Shown in pieces: positions 24,452 to 33,310 of a DNA stretch of 64,000 bases; the first letter of the stretch is position 1; each line of letters opens with the position of its first letter. The notes beneath the pieces were generated by a model. The model made no database searches and was not told the DNA's origin. It saw nothing but the letters and a program-made list of their open reading frames with translations. Position numbers and translations under genes: made by a program. This DNA comes from Elusimicrobium simillimum (GTDB lineage Bacteria > Elusimicrobiota > Elusimicrobia > Elusimicrobiales > Elusimicrobiaceae). The DNA lies in the NCBI RefSeq assembly GCF_049639735.1, contig NZ_JBEVVA010000003.1:620001-684000 (forward strand), read 5' to 3'.

Positions 24452-24742
24452 ATGAAAAAATTTACATTTATTTTCGCAGTATTAACAATTTTTGCAGGAT
24501 GCACAGAAACACCGCCGCAATGGTGGGACCCAAGCGGTAAATACACCGGCGCAACAGCGCAGGACGCCGCGGCGGACACAACCACAGTAAAACCCGCGAC
24601 AGAAACAAAAGGTGTTAATATTAAACTTGGCACAGAAGCAACAGATGGCCCGCAGGTAAGAGTGGAAGATACTTTTACCCCGATAAACGCAGTCCCCGTA
24701 GAAATTGAGGAACTGCCGTTGCCAAGCGTACTAAGCGAATAA
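24452..24742 (+). CDS. Small lipoprotein of unknown function
   Basis: A 96-residue protein with lipobox AVLTIFAGC (Cys17) and a Thr/Ala/Pro-rich, probably unstructured remainder (PPQWWDPSGKYTG near the start, EELPLPSVLSE at the end). No domain recognised. TAAAAT at 24438-24443 lies 8 bases before the ATG. It is followed by a strong terminator. Confidence 0.75.
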   Translation: MKKFTFIFAVLTIFAGCTETPPQWWDPSGKYTGATAQDAAADTTTVKPATETKGVNIKLGTEATDGPQVRVEDTFTPINAVPVEIEELPLPSVLSE

Positions 24743-24753
24743 ATATTTTAAAT

Positions 24754-24790
24754 AAAAAACTGCCCCCGGCGTAGCCGGGGGCAGTTTTTT
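24754..24790 (+). terminator. Terminator after small lipoprotein
   Basis: A stem of about 16 bases, AAAAAACTGCCCCCGGC/GCCGGGGGCAGTTTTTT, with a GTA loop. It would also work for minus-strand aspS. A TATTAATAAG decamer (minus, 24845-24854) lies between it and aspS. Confidence 0.93.
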
Positions 24791-24888
24791 ACTTCGTAAA
24801 AAATAAAAAGTCTATTCACTTCGTTCAAAACAACTGACTTTTTTCTTATTAATACGGCCGAGGCGTTGCACGGCCTTTTTTGTATAGC

Positions 24889-26640
24889 TTACTCTGTAAT
24901 TTTTATGTGAAGCTCTTTTAGCTGCGAGTCGTCCACTGTGTTGGGGGACTCTGTCAGCGGGCAATATGCCGCCGCTGTTTTGGGGAAGGCTATAACTTCT
25001 CTTATAGATTCCTCGCCGCAAATAAGCGCCGTCAGCCTGTCTAAGCCCATGCCAAAACCGCCGTGCGGCGGGGCGCCCGCTTCTAACGCGTTAAGTAACA
25101 TTCCAAAACGCAAGGCGGATTGCTCTTTGCTGTGCTTCATGAGTGAAAGTATTTTTTCCTGCAAGTCACGCCTGTGGTTGCGTATGGAGCCTGACGCAAG
25201 TTCCACGCCGTTAAGCACCAGGTCAAACTGGTAGGAACGTATTTTGCCCGGGTCTGTGTCCAGCAGTGGGATGTCCTCTTCCAGCGGGGCTGTAAAGGGG
25301 TTGTGCGCGGCGTCCCAGCGGCCTTCTTCTTCAACATATTCAAGCAGCGGGAAGTGCTTTACCCACAAAAATTCCCACTTTTTGCACGGTTTAAGGTTAA
25401 GCAGTTTAATAAGTTCTTTTCTTAAAGCGCCAAGTACATTACATACAACCTTTTCTTTGTCTGAAGCGATAAATAGAATATCGTTTTCTTCCATAGAGGT
25501 TGATGAGGCTAAGGTTTGCAGTTCCTCTTCGCTAAAAAACTTTGCGCTGGGGCCTTCAAATTTACCGGCGTTATATTTAAGCCATACCAAACCTTTTGCG
25601 CCGTTTGCTTTGGCCATGTCCGTCAGTTTATCTATGGTTGAGCGTGTAAGCGCCGCGCCGCCAAAGCCTTTTATAGCGCGTACTACACCGCCTGCGGCAA
25701 TATTGTCAGCGAACACTTTAAACGCGGTTTGTGTAAAAATATTGGTAACGTCCTGTATAAAAATATTATAGCGAAGGTCCGGCTTGTCAGAACCGTACTT
25801 GGCCATAACTTCATTAAATTCCATTTGCGCAAAAGGCGCGGTAAAATCTTCGCCCGCAACAGCAAAAACTTCTTTCATCATAGCTTCTGCGGTGGAAAAT
25901 ATATCCTGCAGGTTTACAAAAGACATTTCTATGTCAATCTGAGTATGTTCAGGCTGGCGGTCGCTGCGTAAGTCCTCATCTCTAAAGGCGCGGGCTATTT
26001 GAAAATATCTGTCTATGCCGCTGGCCATTAGTGTTTGTTTAAACATTTGGGGGGACTGCGGTAAAGCGTAAAAGCTGCCGTGGTGCACGCGTGAGGGCAC
26101 CAAGTAGTCTCTTGCACCCTCTGGGGTGGAGCGGGTTAAAATAGGCGTTTCTACTTCTATAAAACCGTTTGTGTCAAAATATTTGCGCACTGTTTGCATG
26201 ATGTGGTGACGTGTGGTAATGTTACGCACCATGCGTTTGCTTCTAAGGTCAATATAGCGGTATTTAAGGCGGGTTTCCTCGCTGATGTTTTTGTTTGTGT
26301 CGACCTCAAAGGGTAACGCAATACATGTGTTAAGAATTTCTATTTCTTTAGCGGCAATTTCAATCTCTCCGGAGGGGGTTTCTTTGTTTACATGCTCGGG
26401 CAGTCTGGCGCGTACCTCGCCTGTAATTTTAACCACATACTCACTGCGTAGTGTCTCGGCAATTTCAAAAGCGTTTTTGTTAGACGGGTCTACCACTATT
26501 TGCACTATGCCTGTTCTGTCTCTTAAATCTAAAAATAAAAGGCCGCCGTGGTTGCGGTAGCTGTGCACCCAGCCGCAAAGTATTTGTACTGTGCCGGCAA
26601 GGTCCTTTGTTACTTGCCCGCAATAATTTGTTCTCATCAT
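24889..26640 (-). CDS. aspS: Aspartyl-tRNA synthetase (bacterial type)
   Basis: A 583-residue class II synthetase. The N-terminal OB domain (CGWVHSYRNHGGLLFLDLRDRTG split around HGGLLF) is followed by motif 1/2 (GARDYLVPSR, QSPQMFKQTLM, FRDEDLRSDRQPEHTQID), a GAD insertion domain (~280-410) and motif 3 GMGLDRLTAL (about 530). The bacterial length with insertion makes it the AspS rather than archaeal type. The start overlaps the hisS stop (TAATG), forming a hisS-aspS operon. Confidence 0.97.
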   Translation of the reverse strand: MMRTNYCGQVTKDLAGTVQILCGWVHSYRNHGGLLFLDLRDRTGIVQIVVDPSNKNAFEIAETLRSEYVVKITGEVRARLPEHVNKETPSGEIEIAAKEIEILNTCIALPFEVDTNKNISEETRLKYRYIDLRSKRMVRNITTRHHIMQTVRKYFDTNGFIEVETPILTRSTPEGARDYLVPSRVHHGSFYALPQSPQMFKQTLMASGIDRYFQIARAFRDEDLRSDRQPEHTQIDIEMSFVNLQDIFSTAEAMMKEVFAVAGEDFTAPFAQMEFNEVMAKYGSDKPDLRYNIFIQDVTNIFTQTAFKVFADNIAAGGVVRAIKGFGGAALTRSTIDKLTDMAKANGAKGLVWLKYNAGKFEGPSAKFFSEEELQTLASSTSMEENDILFIASDKEKVVCNVLGALRKELIKLLNLKPCKKWEFLWVKHFPLLEYVEEEGRWDAAHNPFTAPLEEDIPLLDTDPGKIRSYQFDLVLNGVELASGSIRNHRRDLQEKILSLMKHSKEQSALRFGMLLNALEAGAPPHGGFGMGLDRLTALICGEESIREVIAFPKTAAAYCPLTESPNTVDDSQLKELHIKITE

Positions 26641-27866
26641 TATATGTTACCAACCTCGATTAGTATGTCATCAAATTTAATTTCTTTCTGTGTGCCTGTG
26701 GCAAGGTCGCGCATGGTGGCTACGCCTTTAGCCAGCTCGTCGGTACCCAAGAGTATCGCGTGTGTGGACGCCGCTCTGTCGGCCTGTTTCATTTGCGCTT
26801 TTAGGTTTTTGTCAAACAACCCGCCGTCGCATATAAACTCCGCTTTGCGCAGTTCCGTCATAATTTCAAACGCTTTTGCGTTGCAGGTTTTGTCTAAAGA
26901 AACTACAAAAAACTTTTTAGGTTTATCTTCCGTCAGTTCGGACACTGCGGCTATAGTGCGTTCCACGCCCATGGCAAAACCTACGGCCGGCATGTCCGCC
27001 CCGCCCATAGATTTAACCAGGCTGTCATACCTGCCGCCGCCCGCTATCGCGTTTTGCGCGGAGTCGCCCGCCTGAAATTCAAACACCGTTCTTGTATAAT
27101 AGTCCAAGCCTCTTACAAGGTTTTGGTCTATGACGTAATCGATACGGCCGTCTAAAAGTGATTTTACTTCGTCAAAATGTGTTTGGCACTCGCCGCAAAG
27201 TTTTTGTTTGGGTGCGTTCTCTTTAAATCTGGGGCCGTCAATTTTACAGTCTAATACTCTTAACGGGTTCTTTTCCAGGCGTTCTTTGCATTTGTCGCAA
27301 AGCGAGTCAAAATCTTTTTTAAGATATTCTATAAGCTCGGCTTTATACTGCGGTCTGCACTCGGGGCAGCCTAACGAGTTTATTTTCACGCTGTAGTTTT
27401 TTACGCCGAAAGCGGTTACGATATCTTTAATAATTAAAATAACTTCAGCGTCTGCCGCCGGGGCCGCGTTGCCTACGTATTCTAAACCTATTTGTTCAAA
27501 TTCTCTGTAACGGCCGGCCTGGGGGCGTTCCGCGCGGAACATGTTGCCGATGTAAAAAAGTTTTTGCACGGGGGCTGTTTGCGCGAAGTTGTTTTCAATG
27601 TAAGCGCGTATAGTGCCGGGCGTGCCCTCGGGGCGCAGCGCGAGTGTGCGGCCGCCGGCGTCTTCAAAAGCGTACATTTCTTTTTGTACTATGTCTGTGG
27701 TATCGCCTGTGGCTTTTATAAAAAGTTCTTTGAGTTCTACCGTAGGTATGCGTATTTCTTTGGCGCCGGCTAAATTAAAAATAAAGCGGGCCGTGCGTTC
27801 AAGCTCGGTAAAATAATTTGACTGCGGGGTCAAAATGTCTCTAAATCCTCTAACTAATTTGGTCAT
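26640..27866 (-). CDS. hisS: Histidyl-tRNA synthetase
   Basis: A 408-residue class II synthetase. VRGFRDILTPQ at the start, motif 2 LRPEGTPGTIRAYIEN and MFRAERPQAGRYREFEQIG, the His-binding GLDYYTRTVFEF (about 245-256), motif 3 GFAMGVERT, and an anticodon-binding alpha/beta domain from ~315. A Cys-rich insert CPECRPQYK ... CDKC ... CGECQTHF (about 165-225) suggests a zinc knuckle, an uncommon but known addition. Confidence 0.96.
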   Translation of the reverse strand: MTKLVRGFRDILTPQSNYFTELERTARFIFNLAGAKEIRIPTVELKELFIKATGDTTDIVQKEMYAFEDAGGRTLALRPEGTPGTIRAYIENNFAQTAPVQKLFYIGNMFRAERPQAGRYREFEQIGLEYVGNAAPAADAEVILIIKDIVTAFGVKNYSVKINSLGCPECRPQYKAELIEYLKKDFDSLCDKCKERLEKNPLRVLDCKIDGPRFKENAPKQKLCGECQTHFDEVKSLLDGRIDYVIDQNLVRGLDYYTRTVFEFQAGDSAQNAIAGGGRYDSLVKSMGGADMPAVGFAMGVERTIAAVSELTEDKPKKFFVVSLDKTCNAKAFEIMTELRKAEFICDGGLFDKNLKAQMKQADRAASTHAILLGTDELAKGVATMRDLATGTQKEIKFDDILIEVGNI

Positions 27867-27928
27867 ATCTATATTTTATCTTATTTGGAGTAGTAGAGCT
27901 ATGGGGATAACGTTAATATAAAAAACTG

Positions 27929-27955
27929 TAGGGGCGGAGCTTGTCTCCGCCCATG
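27929..27955. repeat. GGGGCGGAG palindrome, copy 1
   Basis: GTAGGGGCGGAGC, TTG, then TCTCCGCCC form a short hairpin. The same sequence begins the larger element at 36414-36514. Confidence 0.7.
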
Positions 27956-27983
27956 TAAAGCGGTAGATGTCTACAACATGACT

Positions 27984-29567
27984 TTATTGGTTGTTAAGGG
28001 GATTGGTGGACCTGTTTGTCTCCAATAGAAGCCTTTTGTAAACGGACATTTCAGCGGGGTAGTCCTGTTCTATCGTCTCTGGTGTGGATTTGAAGCGGAA
28101 AGACCAGTTTTGTTCAGACACCAACCCCGGCACGTTTATCCTGTCCACCGTTCCCGCTATATCCTGCACGGAAAGCATGACAATGGCGGAGCCTGAGTTA
28201 AGTATACGCCTAAGTACAATTTCCTGCACTTCGGGCGTAAAAGGCACAAGGCCGTTTGTTTTTTGTGTGGAAATCATTTCCCAAATATTAGAGCGCTCTT
28301 CTAAGGGCATTGTTTCCCACCAGTCTCTTAAGGTTTCGGTATCGTGGGTGGAAAGCGCGGCTACTGATATTTGCGGATAGTTTTTAGGTTCTCTGTAGTA
28401 ACCGTCGTCCTCACGTTCCCAGCGCATAATTTTGTAGCCGGGTATCTGCAGTTCTGTCATAACTTCGCGGGTAAAGTTAGGTATAACGCCAAGGTCCTCA
28501 CCAACGGGCTGCTTGTTGTTGGAAAGTGATTTGACTATGGTTAAAAAATCATGTCCGCGCTTACGCTGCGCGTCGTCGCCAATCCAATCAAAAAAACCGC
28601 GCGACTCAGGCGAGTCATAAACAAATGTTCTAAAAAATCCTACAAGATGGTCTAGGCGGAAAATATCGTACAACTCACACGCGCGGGTAACCTTTCTGCG
28701 CCAGTAATTAAAGTTGTTCTCATACATTTTTACCCAGTCATACTCGGGCAGGCCCCAGCGCTGGCCCTCGGTAGAAAACTGGTCCGGCGGCGCGCCTACT
28801 TCAAGCGCGGGGTTAAAGTTGTCTCTTTCTGCCCATACGTCGGCGCTGTCTAGGTTTATGCCAAATGGGATATCGCCAAATATTTTTACATTGTTTTGGG
28901 CGGAGAGCTGCGTGACGGTTTTAATTTGTTCGTCGCATATCCACTGCATGTATTTGTAAAAGAGTATGTTGACGGTGTATTTATCCGTAAATTCTTTTAT
29001 GGCCTGCGGCTCTCTGTTTTTAAGGCCGTCTGGCCACTGTGTCCAGGTTTGCCATTTAAAATAATCTTTCAATGCTCTAAACAAGGCGTAGTTGTCCAGC
29101 CAGTGGGCGCTTCTTTCCTGGTAGTTTTTAAATTTTTCGGCGCGGGGGGTATTCTTTTGCACATGTTCTTTTAAGAAATAGTTAAAAGCCTGCCAAAGTG
29201 TTTTTAGTTTGGCGTCTCTTATGGTTACATAAAACACACGGTCAGATTTGTGCCACAGGTCTATAAGCGGCTGTATGCTGATAATAAAATCTTGCGCGGC
29301 TTGGCAGTTTTGCACGTCTTCCACTTCATGCACGGCTATGTAAACAGGGTCGATAGCGAAAGAGGTTAAGGCGTTATACGGGCAGTTTTGGCCGGGGGCC
29401 ATCTCGTTAATAGGCAGTATTTGCACTACGCCGGTGCCTGTGGAGGCAAAATAATTGACCCAGTTTTGCAGTGAACTAAAATCGCCCACACCCCAGTCAC
29501 GCGTGCTGCGCATGGCAAACATAGGCATGAGTACGCCGGCGGATTTTTTGTCTAAAATCTGGGTCAT
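27984..29567 (-). CDS. malQ: 4-alpha-glucanotransferase (amylomaltase)
   Basis: A 527-residue GH77 enzyme disproportionating maltodextrins in the cytoplasm. The family landmarks are present: GVGDFSS, CPYNALTSFAIDPVYI, FGDIPFGINLDSADVWAE (about 213-230), FDIFRLDHLVGFFRT-type nucleophile region (YDIFRLDHLVGFF), EDLGVIPNFTREVM (acid/base Glu) and STHDTETLRDWW. Length is that of compact bacterial MalQ without extra N-terminal domains. It is 4 bases after the RidA stop, so probably co-transcribed with it. Confidence 0.95.
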   Translation of the reverse strand: MTQILDKKSAGVLMPMFAMRSTRDWGVGDFSSLQNWVNYFASTGTGVVQILPINEMAPGQNCPYNALTSFAIDPVYIAVHEVEDVQNCQAAQDFIISIQPLIDLWHKSDRVFYVTIRDAKLKTLWQAFNYFLKEHVQKNTPRAEKFKNYQERSAHWLDNYALFRALKDYFKWQTWTQWPDGLKNREPQAIKEFTDKYTVNILFYKYMQWICDEQIKTVTQLSAQNNVKIFGDIPFGINLDSADVWAERDNFNPALEVGAPPDQFSTEGQRWGLPEYDWVKMYENNFNYWRRKVTRACELYDIFRLDHLVGFFRTFVYDSPESRGFFDWIGDDAQRKRGHDFLTIVKSLSNNKQPVGEDLGVIPNFTREVMTELQIPGYKIMRWEREDDGYYREPKNYPQISVAALSTHDTETLRDWWETMPLEERSNIWEMISTQKTNGLVPFTPEVQEIVLRRILNSGSAIVMLSVQDIAGTVDRINVPGLVSEQNWSFRFKSTPETIEQDYPAEMSVYKRLLLETNRSTNPLNNQ

Positions 29568-29571
29568 AAAA

Positions 29572-29952
29572 TTATTTATAAGCGGTTACTTCTATCTCAA
29601 TAAGCGCGCTCTTGGGCAGGCCGGTTACCTGCACGGTTGTTCTGGCGGGCGGGTTTTCTTTAAAAAACTGGCCGTAAACTTCGTTCATATCGGCAAAAAA
29701 AGTAAGATCAGTCATATAGACGGTGGTTTTTAACACGTGCTTAAGTTCCATTTTGGCGCCTTTAAGAATGTTTTCTATATTTCTAAGCACAACTTCTGTT
29801 TGGGTTTTTACATCGCCGCCTACAAGCTCGTTTGTAACGGGGTCTAACGGTACCGCGCCGGAGATAAAAACAAACCCTTTTGTTTCAACCGCTTGTGAAT
29901 AAGGCCCTATAACTTTAGGCGCTAAGGGGGAGGTAATTATTTTTTTAGACAT
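29572..29952 (-). CDS. ridA: RidA-family enamine/imine deaminase
   Basis: A 126-residue protein that hydrolyses reactive enamines from PLP enzymes. IGPYSQAVETKGFVFISG split as GPYSQAV and FVFISGAVPLDP, the Arg in NPPARTTVQV (about 104) that binds the carboxylate, and the final LPKSALIEIEVTA with its Glu are intact. AGGAG lies about 10 bases before the start at 29952; a longer in-frame start at 29991 has no site. Confidence 0.95.
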   Translation of the reverse strand: MSKKIITSPLAPKVIGPYSQAVETKGFVFISGAVPLDPVTNELVGGDVKTQTEVVLRNIENILKGAKMELKHVLKTTVYMTDLTFFADMNEVYGQFFKENPPARTTVQVTGLPKSALIEIEVTAYK

Positions 29953-30050
29953 AAAATCAAACTCCTGTGAATATGTGTTGGAACTTACCAATTACAGTAT
30001 ATTAAATTATGAGCGGGGTGGCGTAGATAGAAAAAAATCTAATAATAAGT

Positions 30051-30187
30051 ATTCTCCCTTTTGTAAAGGGAGTACCCGTAGGGGGGAGGGATTTTTGGTT
30101 GGTAAATTTTCTTTTATATGCATTCGTACCTCACGTGGTTAAATCCCTCCCCTGCTTTGCAGGTACTCCCTTTACAAAAGGGAGAAA
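30051..30187. repeat. CTCCCTTTTGTAAAGGGAG inverted-repeat element
   Basis: CTCCCTTTTGTAAAGGGAG at 30053-30071 and its copy near 30166-30184 lie at the ends; GGGGGGAGGGATTT and AAATCCCTCCCC mirror each other inside, and TACCTCACGTGG lies in the loop. A half element with the same order (including GAGGTACGAA) is at 36600-36660. A decamer variant TAATAATAAG precedes it (30040-30049). No gene is visible between 29953 and 30260 apart from this and a terminator. Confidence 0.8.
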
Positions 30188-30215
30188 TTAAAATTGTCAA
30201 AATATTTTTTTGTAT

Positions 30216-30246
30216 AACAAAAAAAGCCCCGCTTTCGCGGGGCTTT
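30216..30246 (-). terminator. Terminator of the 30.3-kb pilin
   Basis: AAAGCCCCGC/GCGGGGCTTT with a short loop; on the minus strand it is followed by a seven-T tract. Confidence 0.9.
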
Positions 30247-30260
30247 CAAACAATGCAAAA

Positions 30261-30782
30261 TTACGGTTTGAATGTTGTAGGCGCTTCTGTTAAGCCAGAA
30301 TCAGCAGAGAATGTTGTCGGATCGTCATCGTCGTTGAATTCTATGCAGATATCGTGCGCTTTTGTGTCAGCGGATTCGCCTGTGTAGCACCACGGTTTGC
30401 CTGTACCGGTAAAAGATTTACCAATAAAGTACGGGTAAGAACCGTTCATTCTTTCAGCCCAGATATGACCGGAAAGGTTGTCTGAAGCTGTGAAGAGCTT
30501 AACGGCAAAGCCGTTAGATGTCTTTGTGAGCAACAGGGATGTATCTGTTGAATCAACGCCCGGAGGAACTGTATCAAGTCTCTTCCAGTTTGTTGTGTAC
30601 TTGCCTGTAGCCATAAAGTATCTCTGTTCAGCTAAGATAGCATTGCCGATAACTGTTTCAGCTTCAGCGGCTCTGGATTTTTCAACTGCTTTGAAGTATT
30701 GCGGCAACGCGATGGCGGCCAGAATACCAATAATGAGCACTACTACTAAGAGCTCAATTAATGTGAAACCTCTTTTATTCAT
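30261..30782 (-). CDS. Major-type IV pilin (probably highly expressed)
   Basis: A 173-residue prepilin with a very short leader (MNKRG) typical of classical PilA/PilE, cleavage before F6, and FTLIELLVVVLIIGILAAIALPQY helix split here as FTLIELLVV and IALPQY. The globular part ends with a Cys pair (WCYTGESADTKAHDIC). It has the best ribosome site here (AGGAGGGG), a near-consensus promoter and a hairpin at the predicted mRNA 5' end. Its codons are also less GC-biased than its neighbours. These features together point to the main pilus subunit. It is not beside any pilus-assembly gene. Confidence 0.93.
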   Translation of the reverse strand: MNKRGFTLIELLVVVLIIGILAAIALPQYFKAVEKSRAAEAETVIGNAILAEQRYFMATGKYTTNWKRLDTVPPGVDSTDTSLLLTKTSNGFAVKLFTASDNLSGHIWAERMNGSYPYFIGKSFTGTGKPWCYTGESADTKAHDICIEFNDDDDPTTFSADSGLTEAPTTFKP

Positions 30783-30812
30783 AATATCCCCTCCTAAGGG
30801 TAATTAATGTTT

Positions 30813-30829
30813 GTGGTATATGCTACCAC
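30813..30829 (-). promoter_or_regulatory. 5'-terminal mRNA hairpin of the pilin
   Basis: GTGGTA/TACCAC with a 5-base loop falls at the predicted first bases of the transcript (start about 30829). A stem at the extreme 5' end is known to protect mRNAs from RNase E or RppH-initiated decay. Confidence 0.55.
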
Positions 30830-30835
30830 ATAACT

Positions 30836-30864
30836 AGTGTAGTAATAAAAATAATAATTGTCAA
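30836..30864 (-). promoter_or_regulatory. Sigma-70-type promoter of the pilin
   Basis: On the minus strand, TTGACA (30859-30864), a 17-base spacer and TACACT (30836-30841). This is the closest match to consensus in the window. Confidence 0.8.
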
Positions 30865-30955
30865 CATTAAAAAGTGTTAGATGGATTGCCTCGGAAGAGA
30901 TAATATTTTTTTCGCTTTGCGTCTCAACTATAGCACTTATAAAGGTATAGATTAA

Positions 30956-31708
30956 TTAATACTTGCCGCCCGCGCCAATGTAGTACTGCATAGCCTGGGT
31001 AAGGTTTTTTTGTATGTCGGCTATTCTTTTGGCGTCAGAAGGATGGGTGGACAAAAACTCTGTTGTTTTGCCTGATGACGCGGCGCTCATGCGTTGCCAA
31101 AAGTTTACCGCTTCTCTTGGGTCATACCCCGCCCTTGCCATAAGCATAAGGCCCATATAGTCGGCCTCGGACTCATGTTTGCGGCTGTAGGGCAGCAGCA
31201 CGCCAAGGTTAACCGCCGCGCCGTAAGCTGATAAAATATTTGAGTTGCCCGTACCTATGCCAAGCAGCTGCCCGCCCATGTTTACAACAGAATTCTGGCT
31301 CATGCGTTCAGCCCCGTGGCGGGCTAAAGCGTGCGCTATCTCATGCCCCATAACCACGGCAAGGCCTGTGTCCGTCTGTGCTATGGGCAGTATTCCCGCG
31401 TATACGGCAACTTTGCCGCCGGGTAAACAAAACGCGTTTACGTCTGAGGCGTTAATAAGTATAAACTCCCAGTTGTAATTTACGCCTGCATGTTTGGCCA
31501 GGTTCTGCCCCACGCGCTTAACCTGCGCGGCTTGAGTGCCTGTGGTTATAATTTTAGATTTTGATTTGATTTCGTTAAAAGCCTGGGCGCCCATGGCGGC
31601 TTCTTCTGCGGCGGAGTACATCATAAACTGCCTGCGCCCGGTGCCCGGCACCGTCGCGCACGCCATAAGCATGGTTGTTAGTAGTAGTACGGCTGTAAGC
31701 TTCTTCAT
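30956..31708 (-). CDS. M48-family metalloprotease lipoprotein (LoiP/BepA-like)
   Basis: A 250-residue protein with lipobox LLLTTMLMAC (Cys17), so periplasmic and lipid-anchored. RRQFMMYSAAEEAAMG, FCLPGGKVAVYAGIL, catalytic GHEIAHALARHGAERM (HExxH) and RKHESEADYMGL (third ligand) follow the Oma1/LoiP/YcaL layout, which degrades damaged outer-membrane proteins. The start at 31708 has TATAAT only 6 bases upstream (31715-31720) and no ribosome site, so the mRNA is probably leaderless. The box overlaps the end of the CNNM gene. Confidence 0.92.
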   Translation of the reverse strand: MKKLTAVLLLTTMLMACATVPGTGRRQFMMYSAAEEAAMGAQAFNEIKSKSKIITTGTQAAQVKRVGQNLAKHAGVNYNWEFILINASDVNAFCLPGGKVAVYAGILPIAQTDTGLAVVMGHEIAHALARHGAERMSQNSVVNMGGQLLGIGTGNSNILSAYGAAVNLGVLLPYSRKHESEADYMGLMLMARAGYDPREAVNFWQRMSAASSGKTTEFLSTHPSDAKRIADIQKNLTQAMQYYIGAGGKY

Positions 31709-31715
31709 AATTACA

Positions 31716-33236
31716 TTATAATGCAATAGTATGTTCAAAAGCCAGTATAATTTCCGCCACGTCGCGCCCTGTTTTGGCTTTTAGCAGGCGGGAGTGTACT
31801 GTTTTGTTGGATACGAAAGACGATATCTGCGCCAGCAGTTTTAGCTGTACGCCGTGGTCTTTAGCGGGGGAGAGTATTAAAAAGAAAAATTTTACGTTCT
31901 GCTTTTCATCGGCAAACGGCACGCCTTTGCGGCACAGGCCAAAGGAAATTACAGGTGTGTTGATAGACTTTAACCTTACATGCGGTATAGCCACGCCTTT
32001 ACCTATATAATAGGTAAGCATGCGCTCACGGCTGAAAATAAGGTCACGTACTTCGCCTTTTTGAAATGTGGGCAGCACGCTGTGCATTTGCTCTATCATA
32101 GCGTCGTACACGGCAAATTTATCTTCGGCCTCTATATTGGTAAGGCAGGCGGCGGGCAGCAGTACATTGCCCAGCTGTATGTTTGGCGTGGCCTCGTTCT
32201 CGTCGCGTATTTCGCCTACAAGTTCCTCAAGCACGTCTTCCATGGTTAACAGGCCGACGACTACGTTTTCTTTATTTTTTACAAGCGCCTGGTGTATCCT
32301 GCGGTTTTGAAACTCGCGCAGCGCAACTTCTACGGGCGTGTCTTCTTTAAGCACTAAAAGCGGGTATTTATATTTTTCAATTTCAGGCCTGGCTGATTCT
32401 GTAAGAAAGTCCAGCGAAATTTCTTTTACCATTACATATTCTTTAGCGTCGTCTATAGAGTCATGTATTATAGGGTAGCGGGAGAACTTTCTTGATTTAA
32501 TTACGGCAAATTTTTCAGCCCAGTTAGAATCTTCTTTAAGCGCCACAATGTTTTGGCGGGGCGTCATAATTTTTTTGGCGGTTTCGCCTTTAAAGTCAAA
32601 CAGGTTTTCAAACATCAAGCTTCTGCTTAGCGAGAACTGCCCGCTGTCTTGCGACTCGTCAAAAATCATTCTTATTTCTTCTTCAGACGGGGTGTCCTCT
32701 TTTTTGCCGGGGTCTATGCCTATTAATTTAAGCACGGCATAAGCGCACCATACCAAAATATTTTTAAAAAAGTATGTAATTTTGTAAAAAATTGAAAGCG
32801 GGTATGCTGTAAACATAGCTATTTTGTCGGGGAATTTAACGGCGATAAGCTTGGGCACTTGCTCGCCAAAAATAACGTGTAATGATGTTATTATTGCAAA
32901 CGCTATTGTAAAAGAAATACCGCTTTGCACCGTGGCCGGCAGTTTTGGGAAAATTGTGGGCAGCAAGTGGTCTAATATTCTGCCTACCGACGGCTCGCCC
33001 ACCCAGCCAAGCGCGAGGCTGGTCATGGTAATGGCAAGCTGTATTGAAGAAAGGTAGTCGTCTATATGTTCACTGGCGTAAAGGGCTGTTTTGGCTTTGC
33101 CGTCGCCTTTTTCGGCCAGTTCTTTAAGGCGGGTTTTGCGTACTCTTATTAAAGAAAACTCCGCCGCGCTCATAAAAGCGTTAAATAAAATAAGCAGTAA
33201 AGCGATTAAAATAAAAATCAGGTTTGTTGTCATCAT
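31716..33236 (-). CDS. CNNM-type transporter with CBS pair fused to a PTS EIIA-like domain
   Basis: A 506-residue fusion. Residues ~4-190 are the DUF21/CNNM membrane domain (FNAFMSAAEFSLIRVRKTRLKEL split as AAEFSLIRVRKTRL; QLAITMTSLALGWVGEP; FGEQVPKLIAV). A CBS pair follows (~205-330: MTPRQNIVAL, GLLTMEDVLEELVGEIRDE). Instead of the usual CorC_HlyC domain, the last ~150 residues look like a fructose/mannitol-type EIIA, with GVAIPHVRLK (His ~419 in the phosphorylation-site position) and GVPFADEKQNVKFFFLILSP. CNNM proteins export Mg/Co ions. The start is 33236 or 33233; TATAAT is 9 bases upstream. Confidence 0.88.
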   Translation of the reverse strand: MMTTNLIFILIALLLILFNAFMSAAEFSLIRVRKTRLKELAEKGDGKAKTALYASEHIDDYLSSIQLAITMTSLALGWVGEPSVGRILDHLLPTIFPKLPATVQSGISFTIAFAIITSLHVIFGEQVPKLIAVKFPDKIAMFTAYPLSIFYKITYFFKNILVWCAYAVLKLIGIDPGKKEDTPSEEEIRMIFDESQDSGQFSLSRSLMFENLFDFKGETAKKIMTPRQNIVALKEDSNWAEKFAVIKSRKFSRYPIIHDSIDDAKEYVMVKEISLDFLTESARPEIEKYKYPLLVLKEDTPVEVALREFQNRRIHQALVKNKENVVVGLLTMEDVLEELVGEIRDENEATPNIQLGNVLLPAACLTNIEAEDKFAVYDAMIEQMHSVLPTFQKGEVRDLIFSRERMLTYYIGKGVAIPHVRLKSINTPVISFGLCRKGVPFADEKQNVKFFFLILSPAKDHGVQLKLLAQISSFVSNKTVHSRLLKAKTGRDVAEIILAFEHTIAL

Positions 33237-33256
33237 ATATTGGTTATTATAATAAA

Positions 33257-33297
33257 AAAAGCTTGTGCCGGGAGAAAACTCCAAGAAGCACAAGCTT
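33257..33297 (-). terminator. Terminator after tRNA-Leu
   Basis: GCTTGTGC (33261-33268) pairs with GCACAAGC (33288-33295); on the minus strand a T tract follows and runs straight into the TATAAT (33246-33251) of the CNNM gene. Confidence 0.8.
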
Positions 33298-33310
33298 ATA
33301 AGTAAAAATA

